This document shows, piece after piece, positions 24,430-36,313 of a stretch of 64,000 nt of DNA. Within the stretch, counting starts at the first letter, position 1, and each line of letters opens with the position of its first letter. The notes under the pieces are model-generated. The model did no database searches. It was not told the origin of the DNA and saw nothing but the letters and a program-made list of their open reading frames with translations. The stretch spans positions 16,907,601 through 16,971,600 of the forward strand of contig NC_080056.1 of the NCBI RefSeq assembly GCF_026212465.1. Direction: 5' to 3'. Source of the DNA: Amaranthus tricolor (Eukaryota > Streptophyta > Magnoliopsida > Caryophyllales > Amaranthaceae). The translations under genes were made by a program, and so were the position numbers.

Positions 24430-25857
24430 CCAATTCCCGCTCGACTAAACCCTAACCCAACTCTCTCTTCTTCATCCTCTCACTGAAACCGGCGGCCCTC
24501 TTTCAATCCCATCCCTTCTCCTCCAATCCGGCTGGTAGAGTTTTAGGTATTTCTACTCCTCAAGTTTAGTTCATTGATTTTTGTTTAATATCTATCAAAT
24601 CTGTTCATCTTTGTTTTTTGTGTTTAAAATCTTTGTTCGATTTGATTTTGTGTTCTTCCATTTTCGATTTGATTTGATTTAGTCTTCTTCCATTTTTTTT
24701 TGTTCGATTTGATTTTGTATTTAATTTTCTGGGTTTAATGTGTTCGTTTAGGGTTAGATTTAGGGTTTTTTGTATTTAATCTTTGTTTTTTGTGTTTAGT
24801 CTTTGTTTTTCGTGTTTAATCTTTGTTCGATTTAGTCTTCTTCCAAAAAATTCGGTCTGGCGGTTCATGTTCTTGCTTAAATTAAATTATGTGGAAAACA
24901 ACAATCTAACTATAAGAGGAATTACATTATGTGGAAAAGAAATTGAATCAGAGAATGAAAAAGATTATGGAAACTAGGGTTAAATATCTTCTGTTTCCTT
25001 TTCCTTTCTTCTCTATTTTCCATTTTTCATGTTCTTGCTCTCGAAAATGGAGTATATCGTAGCTGCTCTCGACCAGTTGCTCCCATGAGTTCTATGTCCA
25101 CGTTTTCCGGCGAGAAATGCCTTCTGAATTTCATGTACTTTAGGTTTTGTATCTCCATCAATAGATTTTACTCTGTTTAATCTTTTTCTCAATTTTCTTC
25201 GAGTTGTTGATAAAATTGAAGATGCGTTGGAAACACTTGCAATATTTTGTAAAGTTTAACTGAATTACTACTATTAGTTACTTTCTTATTCCTGTTGTCA
25301 TATGTGTTTTTGGAAAACAGAAGGATTTAGATATTATAAATCTTTGCTTCATTTTTTTGGTAGAAATCAGGTGATAAGAGTTAAAATTTGCTGTAATCAC
25401 GCGAAATTGGCTATTTGGGTTTGAACCCGAGGAAAATGCGAAGGAGATATTAAGTGTTATTGAGGAAAATAACACTGATCATGATGATAATGCTTCAGGT
25501 AAGTGTAGTGCTCTATGAAGATTTTTTTCTTGTAATTGGGTTTTTTACCAAATTATCATATCTGAGCGCCCAATTTATATTTTATAATTAATTTATATTT
25601 ATTTTATTTTATTTATTATAACTTTCTGTCGTTTTTCCATCTCATGCTCTTAATCATAATACTCAGTATCTGAAAGTTGTTACTTTTATATGATCTTAAG
25701 GTACACTAAGTTTGGTGGAGCAGTTCCTTACAGATTATTGAAAGGCGGTGTCGCATTGAGGACTAGGAGCAGGAGATCTAAGGTGGTGATGGAAGAGGAG
25801 GAAGAAGATGAAAGTGATGAAATGAGTTATACTTCTGAGAAAATTAAAGAAAAGTGA
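24430..25857 (+). pseudogene. Host-gene-like block inside the hAT-like element (unidentified)
   Basis: I do not recognise the gene. The block has the layout of a plant gene start: a telo-box (AAACCCTAACCC, 24446), a CT-rich leader (24460-24530) and a donor-like site after the leader (TTTAG/GTATTT, 24547). An open segment FEPEENAKEILSVIEE...DHDDNAS ends at a good donor (CAG/GTAAGT, 25498-25505). An acceptor-like TTAAG at about 25700 leads into AVPYRLLKGGVALRTRSRRSK, then an acidic tail (EEEEEDESDE) and a stop near 25855. Telo-boxes are common in promoters of ribosomal-protein and cell-cycle genes. Capture of a promoter plus small exons is my inference; the exon structure is tentative. Confidence 0.4.
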
Positions 25858-26384
25858 TGAAATGAGTTATACTTTTGCAATTTCTTATGCATAACTAAAA
25901 TTTGGAAAAGACTTTTTGTGTAGTTAGGATTATTGATGTTTATATTATTGGTAGGGAAAAAAATGTAATGGATCTATTTTAAATTTCGTCTAAACTATTA
26001 AATGAAATGAAAGTGGTTTATCAATTTCATAGGTTAATATTTTGTATTGGTTTATATTGTTATATGTTGATTTTAATACAGTATTAATTAGTCAGCAAAT
26101 TAACCTGAACTTGGTAATTATATTGGTTGCAAAGTATGAACTATGTTTATGCAATTTTGCAATTTCTGAGTTTTGTAAAATTTATACTTAATTTTTTAGA
26201 AAAGAAAAAGGCTTTACTAAATTACTGAGTTAATATATATTAACTTATAATTTATATATTTATTTTATAAAAATTTATATTTAATTTAATTTTTATCATA
26301 TAGAAATAATATAATTAAGTTTAATTTAATTATTTTATATAAAATTTTATTATATTTTGACAACTTAGAAAAATTATGTAGATA
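25858..26384. other. AT-rich interior of the hAT-like element, no gene
   Basis: Continues from the captured block to the right subterminal repeats. No protein motif is seen. Confidence 0.55.
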
Positions 26385-26761
26385 AGTTCGGTCCAAAACA
26401 GGTTCGGTACAAAACAGGTTCCAGGTTCGGTATAATACAGGTTCGGTACAATATAGATTCGGTCAAAAACGGTCGGTTAAAAACGGGTATTAAGCGGGTC
26501 GAAAACAGGTTTCGGTCTGAAAACAGGTTCGGTATCGGTCGGTCACGGTATGATAAAAACAGGTCGAAAACGGTTTTCGGTTTAAAACAGGTTCGGTACC
26601 GGTCGGTTTCGGTATGTGTAAAACAGGTCGGAAACGGTTTCGGTCACCATTCGGGTTCGGTAGCGGTCGGTATCTGGTCACTTGTATTCGGTCAAAAACG
26701 GGTTCGGTATCGGTCGGTAACAAGTCGGTAAAACAGGTTTCTGACCACATTTACAGCCCTA

Positions 26762-27249
26762 TATATATATATATATATATATAAATCATTTTTCAATATT
26801 TATTATTAGTATATTTATATATATGATATATGATTGTAAAAAGCGCCTGTAGAGGGAATTCAAGGTGATCAAAAACTAGCGCAACGCAGCCACTGAAACC
26901 CTTGAACCCGACCTGAATTCCGGCTAACAGGCTGATGATCAAGTCTAGTTTTCAATAAAAATGATATCGAAACATCTTTAATTCATGCAAATGGAATTTC
27001 ATTCCCAAACTTCAAACCAAAATAAGCTACGAACATTCCTAAGTAAAAGTAGAATACGTTGTCTGCAGAGCATGTTTCATTCTCAACAATGGTCGTTGAT
27101 AAACTATCCAGTCTTTCCATTAAAGAAAATTAATCTAGTCGACAACATAAGAAGAAACTATAGAAACAGTAAAGAAAATATACAGTGGTATTGTGTCTCT
27201 AGAAAGCACATCAGAAAATAATATGGCACAAGTACTGAACGGACAAAGT
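26762..27249. other. Intergenic, no gene recognised
   Basis: Apart from the short TA run, the segment 26830-26940 is less AT-rich and could be a gene relic, but I cannot name it. Confidence 0.5.
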
Positions 27250-28098
27250 TAGAGATGTTCATTCGGGTGATCGGGTCGGTTTCGGACGGGTGTCATTCAG
27301 TTCTGTTGTATTTTGTATTGGTTATTTTTCGGATCCGTGTTGCGGCGTGTCGCACTCGGGTCAGGTCAGCTAGTCATGGTTTGACCAAATACAGATCGGA
27401 TTCGGGTATTCTTCAAGTAGAATTCAACTACGAATTACTAGTTCATATCGATCAAGTCAATATCAGATTAAGTTGTTAGTCATTTTTTAAATGATGATAA
27501 GATTCTCTTTACTTAAAGCAATATAGTTAAAATGCAAATCAATTAGTAATTATTAGTTTGTTAATTTTACTTGTTTGACTGTATACTAAAATTAAATAAC
27601 TAACTATTTTCATCTAATTTGATTAAAAGTAGTTAATAAACATTGACTATTAATAATTAACTCTAAATATATGAAACCATGTATTTATAAAATTTAATCT
27701 ATTAAAATATCTATCATTTTATTAGATTAACTAATAAGATGATTGAATATGAGTCGATCATACTTCTATGTTAAAAATTGGTTCAGGTTTATAGTAGTTC
27801 GATTAAAAATTCGTTCGAGTTAAGTTGGTTTTAGCCGGATTGTGTTTGATTCCAAGCATGATTCGATTCGGATATGACTCAGATCGGCCACTAATAGGTT
27901 TGCGTAATCTCAGTTAACGGTTATATGTTGGTTACAAAAATTGATCGTAGATCGGGTTCAGTTTTCCATATTTCGGATGTCAACCGGTTAGGGGTACAAC
28001 TTCGGTTCGATTAATCGGAAAAAGGAACACATTTTCGAGCCAGTTTACTTTCGGTTTCGGTTTAGGTTCTCATGTCGGGTCACATTTGAACAGCTCTA
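27250..28098. mobile_element. hAT-A family non-autonomous element, copy 1
   Basis: The termini are TAGAGATGTTCATTCGG and the complement of TAGAGCTGTTCAAATGTG. The flanking 8-base TSD is degenerate: GACAAAGT / GAGAAAGC. Both ends are rich in 'cgggtcggtttcgg' and 'accggtt' motifs, and the centre is AT-rich with no gene. It is 849 bases and shares both ends and middle landmarks (for example catttaattagttaata-like AT core) with the element at 42165. Confidence 0.85.
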
Positions 28099-28654
28099 GA
28101 GAAAGCAATACACATTTTGTTGCCACTTGCCAGTTATAAGAGATGCTACCAAATCAAGGGATTCGGATACCAAACATACCCTTAGTTTTAAAGGGCTTAA
28201 AACAATTTACTCTCCGGTAACACTTGATTTAACACATCATCAGCCACTTCATAAATAAAAAGTGTAAAGATTTGATAAGCCAAGATAGGTGAAAAAAATG
28301 CATTGATGGTTCCGAGAATTCAAGGATTGGGCATACAGAACAATTTTTACAAAGATATCAGAGAAGAGTTTTCAGCATCACACATGTTTCTATTTAAGTA
28401 ACTAATATCACCATTCACCGGGAAGCCCCATTATAAGAAAATTGCAGCAGATCCATAAAACCAAGGAAACAATATAACAAAGAGAATGTGTTACCAATTC
28501 AGCCTAGATAGCAAACAACATATGCAAATTCACATAAATAAAAGGGAAATTGCATAGGATACCCTATATTTTCGGCCTATGTTGTTACAAAAATGATAAT
28601 TCTACAAAAAAGGTGAAGAAAATCCGTAACACTCTCAACAAAACAAGGACAACA
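28099..28654. other. 3' flank of the membrane-protein gene
   Basis: No gene recognised. It lies downstream of the minus-strand gene and probably contains its 3' UTR and polyadenylation region. Confidence 0.5.
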
Positions 28655-30109
28655 TCATGAAATATACAAAACCCCACGCCTATAAAAAGCAAGGTATGCT
28701 GAGGTGAAGACAAACCATAGAAAGGAAACCCACCAAGCCAGGAAGAGGGCTACCTCTTTTACAAAAACCGAGCAGGGAAGCACACTACAAATAGCTTGAA
28801 AGTTATCAAATAAGCCAACATCAACCTGAGACAGTCCCAATGAAAGCAGCATCAAAGCTGCCGGTGCGAAAAATTGTATAACAGCAAGGCACAAATAATG
28901 ATTGTGCAGAAAAACCTTAGCCCTACTGTAATCCATTTCAGGGATCACACTGGCGTGTAATCTTTGATACCACGACAACACGGCCTCGTTCAAGTAAATT
29001 TGTAGGTTCCAGCGCAATGCGAGAACTTGCAACAACCCGGATAGCAACAAGCACAACAACTTAAATTTAACAAAATTAGCTTCAATCATACCCACATTAC
29101 CTACCAATCTATCTCTACTTCCATCATCAAATCTAGAAGATTGTGATCCTCTAACAACACCTATGTTTTTCTTGATCAAAATTTGGGCAAATGGGTTGAT
29201 CCAAAGCAAAGTGGTAAACCCTAACAACAAGTAATTTGCACAGAAGACAATGTGGGCAAACAATCCACATGAAACTATAGATAAGTTACATCTAATTTGA
29301 TCTGTTCCAAGCCAAAAAGCTCGAGCATTCTTACCAGCTGCCATGTACAAAAACCCAGCACTGAAACCGGAAAATATAGCCACAAACAACTTTCCAAAAC
29401 CATCAATAGAGCTAAATTCAATGTCAATAATCCAAGGATAAACCCCATTGCAGATCACAAGAGCAACAAAAAAACCCAAAACTCCAATTACTAATCCCAA
29501 CTGTCTTTCAGACCTTTTAAATGCAGATCTTTCAATAGAAACACGAAGAAAAGAAACCAATACCCTAAATAGTCCTAAAATCCCAATCAAAATTGGAACT
29601 AAAGAGCCATTTTTTAAAACCCCATAATCGTTTTTATCATTACCCACATTCAAATTTATATACATTTGCAAAATGAAGCAACAACAACCAATAAAAAAGG
29701 TATTGAAAGAACTTCTATAACTATCGAAATAAAGTCGAGAACTTATTTGAGCATCACCTAATTTAAGTCGAAAGATCTGAGCTTTGCTTTCATCAAACTC
29801 AAATTTCTCCTGGGTTTTCTTCCTGTATTTTAATTCAGATGTTGTTCTTGAAGAAAGGGATTGAAAACCATTAAGCCCTTGATTGGACGGTTGATCAGAA
29901 GGTCTTTTAATGGCAACTTTTGGACCAGATTGAGGTTTGGATGGGTTAACATCATCTGGGTGAATGTAAGTGTTTAATCCATTAAGAATTAAGCAAGGAA
30001 GTGAGATGAAGTAGAGAAGGACAGAGAGTGAAAGGGAAAGGAAGATTTGAAAGATTAAATTTTTGTATGAGATGAGAAGTGAATACATTTCTTGAATCTT
30101 TGCCAACAA
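28655..30109 (-). CDS. Multi-pass membrane protein (plant, possibly TMEM161-like)
   Basis: An intact single-exon frame of 484 codons, one of two ordinary-looking host genes here. Hydrophobic segments sit at about residues 18-44, 134-152, 168-189, 204-225, 240-258, 275-312, 347-366, 405-427 and 450-477, so eight to ten membrane spans are likely. A hydrophilic, Ser/Lys-rich loop covers about 50-125. Conserved-looking strings are LKLGDAQISSRLYFDS (about 116-130) and PEMDYSRAKVFLHNHYL (about 390-406). There is no ATP-binding or protease motif. The layout and length suggest the TMEM161A/B-like family (function poorly known), but I am not sure. The start at 30109 is the first Met of the frame and puts the first span near the N-terminus. 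Six CCAAT boxes lie 50-90 bases upstream. Confidence 0.85.
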   Translation of the reverse strand: MLAKIQEMYSLLISYKNLIFQIFLSLSLSVLLYFISLPCLILNGLNTYIHPDDVNPSKPQSGPKVAIKRPSDQPSNQGLNGFQSLSSRTTSELKYRKKTQEKFEFDESKAQIFRLKLGDAQISSRLYFDSYRSSFNTFFIGCCCFILQMYINLNVGNDKNDYGVLKNGSLVPILIGILGLFRVLVSFLRVSIERSAFKRSERQLGLVIGVLGFFVALVICNGVYPWIIDIEFSSIDGFGKLFVAIFSGFSAGFLYMAAGKNARAFWLGTDQIRCNLSIVSCGLFAHIVFCANYLLLGFTTLLWINPFAQILIKKNIGVVRGSQSSRFDDGSRDRLVGNVGMIEANFVKFKLLCLLLSGLLQVLALRWNLQIYLNEAVLSWYQRLHASVIPEMDYSRAKVFLHNHYLCLAVIQFFAPAALMLLSLGLSQVDVGLFDNFQAICSVLPCSVFVKEVALFLAWWVSFLWFVFTSAYLAFYRRGVLYIS

Positions 30110-30158
30110 TTTTTGTTGGATTTCGTGAATAGATTAGCTTCAAGTATAAACAAGCGGT

Positions 30159-30199
30159 ATTGGAGATTGGAGATTGGAGATTGGAGATTGGAGATTGGA
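30159..30199 (-). promoter_or_regulatory. Six tandem CCAAT boxes upstream of the membrane-protein gene
   Basis: A 7-base unit (GATTGGA on the plus strand, TCCAATC on the gene's strand) repeats six times, so ATTGG recurs every 7 bases at 30159, 30166, 30173, 30180, 30187 and 30194. It sits 50-90 bases before the ATG. NF-Y binds CCAAT (known); whether this array is promoter or transcribed leader is unknown. Confidence 0.75.
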
Positions 30200-31698
30200 G
30201 ATGTGGAGTGATAGTTGAATTCTTCAAAGTCAAGACTAGTTGGTTTTTGTGGCTTTGGTGGGGAAAGCAATAGTAATAAGGATGTTTGGTTTGTTTGGTC
30301 TTACAAAATTGCTCAACAAAGTGCGGTTCTTACTAAATGTTTCAAATTGTCAAAGGATTTTTTTGAAATTTTTAAAAAAAAATTATCTAAAATAATTTAA
30401 TATTTTTTTGATTTTCTTAAAATGATATCAATTAATGATAATCATTAATAATTAGTACTTTGTAGGTGTTTATCAAGAATGAACAAAGGTTACTAGTAAC
30501 TTATAATAACAAGTTATCTTAAAAAATATCTAAAATCATATTAATATAACTAAAAAATTAAAAAATAAATAAATAAAATCAAACCCTTCCCACACCCCTG
30601 CCACTATCACCAACAAAAGCAACCCAATAACCACCATCAAGCTACCTTTGAGAATTCTACCTCCAACCAAGATCACCATCATAATCTTCAAATTCATTTT
30701 CATCACCTTCGCCACTTTCAATTTCATTACCATCACCATCACCATCACCATCACCGTGGTCATCTTCAATTTTAATACCACAAACATCTTTAATTTCCCT
30801 TTACATGTGAACTTAACATGTGCAAAAATTTCAAATATTCATGGAATTTATAATATAACTGTAAAGCACATATGTTCACACAATTAGAAACGCAAAGATT
30901 TAACACTTTGGATTTTGATCTAATTTTCTTAAAAACCTTTTTGTGGACAACCTAGTACTGGAGTTGCTCTAGAGATTTAATGAATTTCTAGACTTTTTCT
31001 AGAAATAAATGGTTTTAACAATGTGGACAATCTAGTACCAGAGTTGCTCTAGAGATTTAATGAATTTCTAGACATTTTCTAGAAATGGACTGAACTCATC
31101 TTTTCTTCAGGAAATTAACAAGCAATACTTGACTTTAAACATCACAAAAGATATTACGTAAAACTACCAAAGTTCAATTACTCACTATATTAAATAGTTT
31201 AGAAATATGATCAAGGGAACCATGGAGAAATAATTTATCTTGAACAAATGCATCAATAGAGTGATGGAAGGAATATAAACACCATCATCCTCCCCTTCTT
31301 TGAAAAAATTTTATCCTCATACTTAGTATAAGATCATTCTCATGAAAGAATCAAGTCACTTACATTGCAGCTGTTAGAAAATACCATTGTCCCTTGTAAG
31401 CTCCGACTTATAAGCATTGTCACACTTATTGAAACACTTTGAATTAACGATCTAGCCTAGCACTCAACTTGGACTTTATATTCTTTACAAGCCCCTCCTT
31501 CCTCAAGTAAATTCATATACCAAGTTACCACCTTCTAAGCATACATCTTTCTTTTCTCGTGAAATTCTTTGATGAGAGTTTCTTACACACTTTTTCTTGA
31601 AACACGAAGTTGATAACCTCAAAAAACATAACCTAAGGTTATTGTGACACTTCTCAAAGATCACTCCAAATTCAACAACATCCATATAAAAATCCTTA
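30200..31698. other. Intergenic: promoter flank, small repeats, no gene
   Basis: It contains an (ACCATC)n run at about 30727-30754, a tandem duplication at 30950-31087 and AT-rich DNA. Open frames on both strands at 30536-30887 come from the hexamer repeat. Confidence 0.6.
30950..31087. repeat. 80-bp direct duplication
   Basis: The string gagttgctctagagattt and about 60 surrounding bases occur at 30961 and again at 31041 with few changes. Confidence 0.85.
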
Positions 31699-33330
31699 TG
31701 AAAAATGCAATTCTTTGAACTTATTTATATCATTTTATACTCCATACTGATGGTCGTAATTCCGTAATCATTTTGAAGATTTATGCAACTTTACTCGTTT
31801 TTGTTGTTCATGTTGATTTTGAGTGGTTTTGAATGTTTTAAGCATAATTCTTATGGTTTTAATGATGATGGAGTTCACTAAGGACATTTTAACTCGGTTG
31901 AAGATGTTCTACAAAGAAAATGAGCAAAAGAGTAAAAGAGTGTTATTAATGCAAAAGTTTTGAGGTGAAAGTTGATATATGTCTACTCTTTTGGCCATAA
32001 CGTTTGATAGGAAGATTTCATTAATGTAAGGTTTGCAGCATTAGAAACTAAACTTCAAGAGGTTTCCAATGGTGTATTACATGTCCGATTCCAATAACCG
32101 ATCAAGAAATGGCGATCGTTTGAAGTTCACTAAAATTGTCAGCGTAAAACGCCGACTCGGCTTCCTGGTCATGGAAGTGGCTACCGAGTCGGCTCTAGCT
32201 TCTTGATTTCCGTGCAACCTTTTCCAATTACTCTACTTTTGTATTATTTTATTTTATCTTTATATTAATTAACTTCTTAGGGTTTATTTAGTGGGTAAAA
32301 AGAGACAATTAGGAAAAGTCTCCTTTGAGTAGCATAAGGAGGGAGACTAAAACCCTCTTCTCCTTTTTCCTCTTCTTCTCCTCTCCTCTTTCAGCTCTTT
32401 TAGACTAATGTTACTAGTTTTTGCTCTTTAATTCTTCCTTTAGTTTTAGCTTTTTAATGATGTTTCCCATTAATCTTCCTTCAAGGATTGTAAGTTTCTT
32501 TTAGTCTTTTAATTTCCTTTGCATTTTAACTCCTTATATTAGTTTTAATCCTTCATTATTGAACCTTAATTATTGTCAATAATCTTCCGTTAATAAAAAT
32601 TTGTTTTGTTCTTCATTTATTGTTCTTTGAATTAATTGTTGTGTTCTTTGGTATTTAATTATTGCTTCTCTTGAATTTGTCATTATTATCATATTCATCC
32701 ATGTCTAGTATTATCCTAGTGTTTGTGTTCATCGCTTCCACCATGATTAGTGAGTAGATCCATTTTCTAGGGTTAAGGTTTGAACCTACGAGTGAGTATG
32801 ATTTAATGATTAAAAGTGTCTATGAAATTGGATTAATGTGGTTAAATTGTTCTAATAACTCTAAATTAAATAAGCTTTATCGAACTAGTCAATAGAACTA
32901 ACGTGTGAGATTGAGATCGACTTTTCTTTAGGGTAAAGTTAAATTCTTATTAATTCGTTCAATAAAACTAGTGTGTGAGAATCGAATTAGTGGGGTCTAA
33001 ATCTAATAGTTAATCAACAGAGTGAGAGTTTGAGATCAACAAGATCATGTTTAACCACGTAATTAATCCGACATTTCATTGACACTAATGAGAATTTGAT
33101 CATACAAGACTTTAGGGGATTCCCGACACCCTATATTTCTTCATCATGTAGCTTTAATTAAGATTTCTTATTGCATTAGTAGTTTTTTGGACAAAAATCA
33201 ATCAACCTTTTTTTCTCTTCAAGCAATATAATTAGTAGAAATTAGCAAGTTCCTTGTCCTAACTTCCTTGTGTGCGACCCGCAACTACAAGTACACCGTG
33301 CGCTTGCGGTTAAATAAAATTTGCACATCA
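31699..33330 (+). repeat. 5' LTR of a non-autonomous LTR retrotransposon
   Basis: It starts TGAAAAATGCAATTC (3' copy: TGATAAGTGCAATTA) and ends TTTGCACATCA. It matches 36314-37902 along its full length, about 90% by eye. A palindromic CCGACTCGG...CCGAGTCGG feature lies near 32150-32200 in both copies. A primer site follows immediately. Confidence 0.9.
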
Positions 33331-33336
33331 AGTTTT

Positions 33337-33354
33337 TGGTGTCGTTGCCGGGGA
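33337..33354 (+). other. Primer-binding site
   Basis: TGGTGTCGTTGCCGGGGA lies 6 bases after the LTR. It resembles the TGGCGCCGTTGCCGGGGA site of Athila-like Ty3 elements (tRNA-Asp type), with two changes. Confidence 0.75.
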
Positions 33355-33451
33355 ATTGACAGATAATTAATTTGTTAATTTTTATTGATATATTGCTTTC
33401 TTGTGGTGAATAAATAATTTGTTTTTTTTATTATGTTCTGCATCTTTATCC

Positions 33452-34480
33452 ATGGCTATATTCTCTTTTCCGCAATATGAAGGTGAGAAATTCCACACAT
33501 ATTTCTCTGGATTTCAAGATTATGTGGAATACTTGGCCTCTTGTGGTCACGCTTTTTACTCTGAGGATTTAGGCCATGTGATATTAGAGGGGTTGAACCC
33601 CGAGTCTCAGAGTCTAGCGAACAATATGGGCAATGGTCAGATACTTAACATGGATGACAGTTATCGTTGGGACTTCTTTTGTAATATGTTTACTCGGTGT
33701 TTGCAGTTTGAAGTTGAACAACACCAAGAATCTCATACTAGACTAGAATCAACGATGATCAAGCTATTAGCAATAATGAATGAACATTTGGCTGAGCAAT
33801 CATCTAGTCCTGCTCGTAATCAAGCAATTATCAATCAAATGGTAATAGACAATGAGAAAACCAGTGGTGCAACAATTGAGCATGATGATTCCCCTTCTTC
33901 AAAGGGTAATGTGGGTGAGTTACACTTTCTAGTGGAACAAGGTGATAACCTTTATAACTCTGACATGCCCATTAATTTATCTTGTGATAACTCATTTATT
34001 GTTCCTTCTATAATGGTGTATATGAATCTTTGGATATGACTTGTGCTAATGATTCTTATGTTGAAACCTTGCCAAAAGAATTTTTGGGTCTTTGTGCTCA
34101 TGCCTTAGAGCAAGAGGTTGAAATCATGCATTTAAATGTCAGTAGCAATAAAGATCTTAATTCATCTAATAAGATTCATGTTAGTGAGGAGGTAGAGGAG
34201 TTGCTTGGTGAATATTTTGCATTTAATAACATGTTTATTGATGATAAGGAAGTAGGGTCTTTAGTGTCTGATGCTATTGAGTTTTATGATATTACTTCTT
34301 ATGATTGTGTCTCCCTATCTCCCCTCATCCATTCACCACCCATTGTGCGTTAGTCCACCATTGACCATCCCAACGTTGTTAATGAGGAGTGTCATTACAA
34401 GTCTATTTGGGAACGTGAAATAGATGCACTTGAGATAATGTTAGAGGGTAACAGAGTCTGTGATGAAGAAAATTAACAGT
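33452..34480 (+). pseudogene. Gag-like gene of the pol-less LTR element
   Basis: The reading starts MAIFSFPQYEGEKFHTYFSG at 33452 (the ATG after a T-rich leader) and runs to about 34010. A frame change near 34012 moves it to a second frame (LDMTCANDSYVETLPKEFLG) up to a stop at 34351. The same frame then continues for about 40 codons to a stop near 34476. The opening pattern (F-P-x-Y-x-G-E-K-F) resembles plant Gag starts, and the middle holds an acidic Ser/Asn-rich linker; no zinc knuckle, protease, RT or integrase is visible. It is probably the single gene of a non-autonomous Athila-related element. Function beyond 'Gag-like' is not supported. Confidence 0.55.
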
Positions 34481-36300
34481 GATTAACTCTTTTGATATTA
34501 TGTTTCTTCATCTCGAGACTTCTTCATGTATCGAATTGTTTTTGGCTAAGGAAGAAAACTCCTTATGGTTGCATCACCACCTTTAATTTGTAAGAGTACT
34601 ATAGAGTTTGTTAATATTAATTTTATTCCTGATAATTATGTTATTGACAAACTCTCCTATTATATTCTCTTTCACCATAATCCATTTGTTTTTGTAGTTA
34701 TTTTTCTTTCAAACTACCTTTATTGTGTTTATTTGAATTTTTCAGAGGAGTTCGATAAGATGCTAACAGCTTTGTAGATATCCAATCTTGAGCACAACAG
34801 TCGAGCTACAAACATTAAAAAAGCGCTTTACGGGAGGCAACCCGTACTTATAGTTACATTTTAATTTTGTTTTATTTTATTTTTACATTAGACTTCCCCT
34901 ATCTAGGTGCTTTTGTTTTCATGTCTTTGTTCCTTTGCTACAAAGTTAAGCATTGGGGACAATGCTTTTGATAAGCATGGGGGAGTCATGCTTGCTAGTT
35001 GTAGTATTTTATTGCTTTTCTAGTCTAGTTTTATTACTTTCTTAGATTAGAACTTTAATGTTTTTGTTATTATTTTTTTTTGTTTATCTTTTTGTTTACC
35101 CCTATCCGAAAAAAGAAGAAAAAAAGTGACTAGAGTGCTAGCCAATAACCTGTGAAGGAGATCTAGGCAAAAGGAGAGTGAGTGTTCATCAACAGCTATC
35201 GATCGAATCCTTTGCCACGGCATCCACAGGTATACTTCTATTCCTATCTTCATCTTCTCTATAATTCTAGCTCCACTAAATTGACATACCTTAACCCACT
35301 TAGCCATCCTCACCTAAATTCTCGCATATCACCTTTATCAATCATTGCATGTAATTTGAGCTCTAAATTTTAACCAACATAAAGCCCCTATCCTCTTTTG
35401 TCCAAAATAGTTCTTGGAATGTCAGATCCAAGAGCTCCATTATTTGAGCCACATTGTTTGGAGTTTGGGTGATTGTTTGGTTTCATCATGTTGTGGTTGT
35501 GGTGATGTTGTGTTGGGATGAGTATGAGGTTGATAAGGGGTTTGGGATTTTTATGGGCTTAAGGTGAGATTATTCAATGACAGAAAAGGAGATTAAGATA
35601 CGAAGCCTCTTTCTTTTAGGGAAGCCATAAGGAGAACCGGAGTTTCATGTCATAAGAGGTAATGATGCAACTGACGGTGCTATCCCAGTTCATCATTGTT
35701 GTATATTGGTTAGCTTTGCATTCTCATTCTGTGCTTTGATTTGCTTTATCCAGGGTTACTAAAGACCCTATTTTCTATAAGGGTTGCTGAATACCCTATT
35801 TCTACCCATGTTTTCTATCTTGTATATTTTTGTACAATCTTAGCATTGCATTTATATTTTATCTTTGATTTTCACAGCTAAGTTTGTACATGTTGTTCAT
35901 TGAAAAAGGGAAACACGCTTGAAAATAGAAAATCCCAGCTAGGTTGAAAACCCGAAAAGGCGACCTAGGCAAAAGAACGACATGAGTGGGTGAGCAAGTG
36001 AGACTTGAAGAAATTAATGAGTGGCTAGGACGAAAACCCAAAAATAAGTTTCTACGAAAAATGAGAGATAAAGTGAGATTCTAAATTTTGCATCTCAATT
36101 GTTCTTGGAGCTGACGACATAAGAAGTGGGAGCTATAAGGTGGGTACTTGAGTAGGCCACATTGAAGGAACAAGTGTAGAATTTCTTTCATTTTCCATGT
36201 TCTCTAGGAGTTATAAGAAGAAGACTAGGTTTGGAGACAGTGTCTTAACCTTCATTTTTCATTGTCAACTTTGACTTGCTCGAGGACGAGCAAAGGTTAA
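34481..36300 (+). other. Noncoding internal region of the LTR element
   Basis: No pol domain is visible. Landmarks usual downstream of the coding part in Athila-like elements are present: 'cgctttacgggaggcaaccc' at 34826-34845, and 'aagcattggggacaatgctt' near 34950. The rest is T-rich spacer; its small open frames look random. Confidence 0.6.
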
Positions 36301-36313
36301 GCATGGGGGAATT
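36298..36313 (+). other. Polypurine tract
   Basis: AAGCATGGGGGAATT directly precedes the 3' LTR start TGATAAG, the expected plus-strand primer position. Confidence 0.8.

Noticed and set aside
30536..30887. Open frames on both strands rich in Ile/Thr or Met/Val
   Set aside because: Generated by the (ACCATC)n repeat and AT-rich flanks; no conserved protein features.
33419..33451. Upstream start for the gag-like gene
   Set aside because: The bases before 33452 are a T-rich leader; the ATG at 33452 gives a start pattern typical for Gag.
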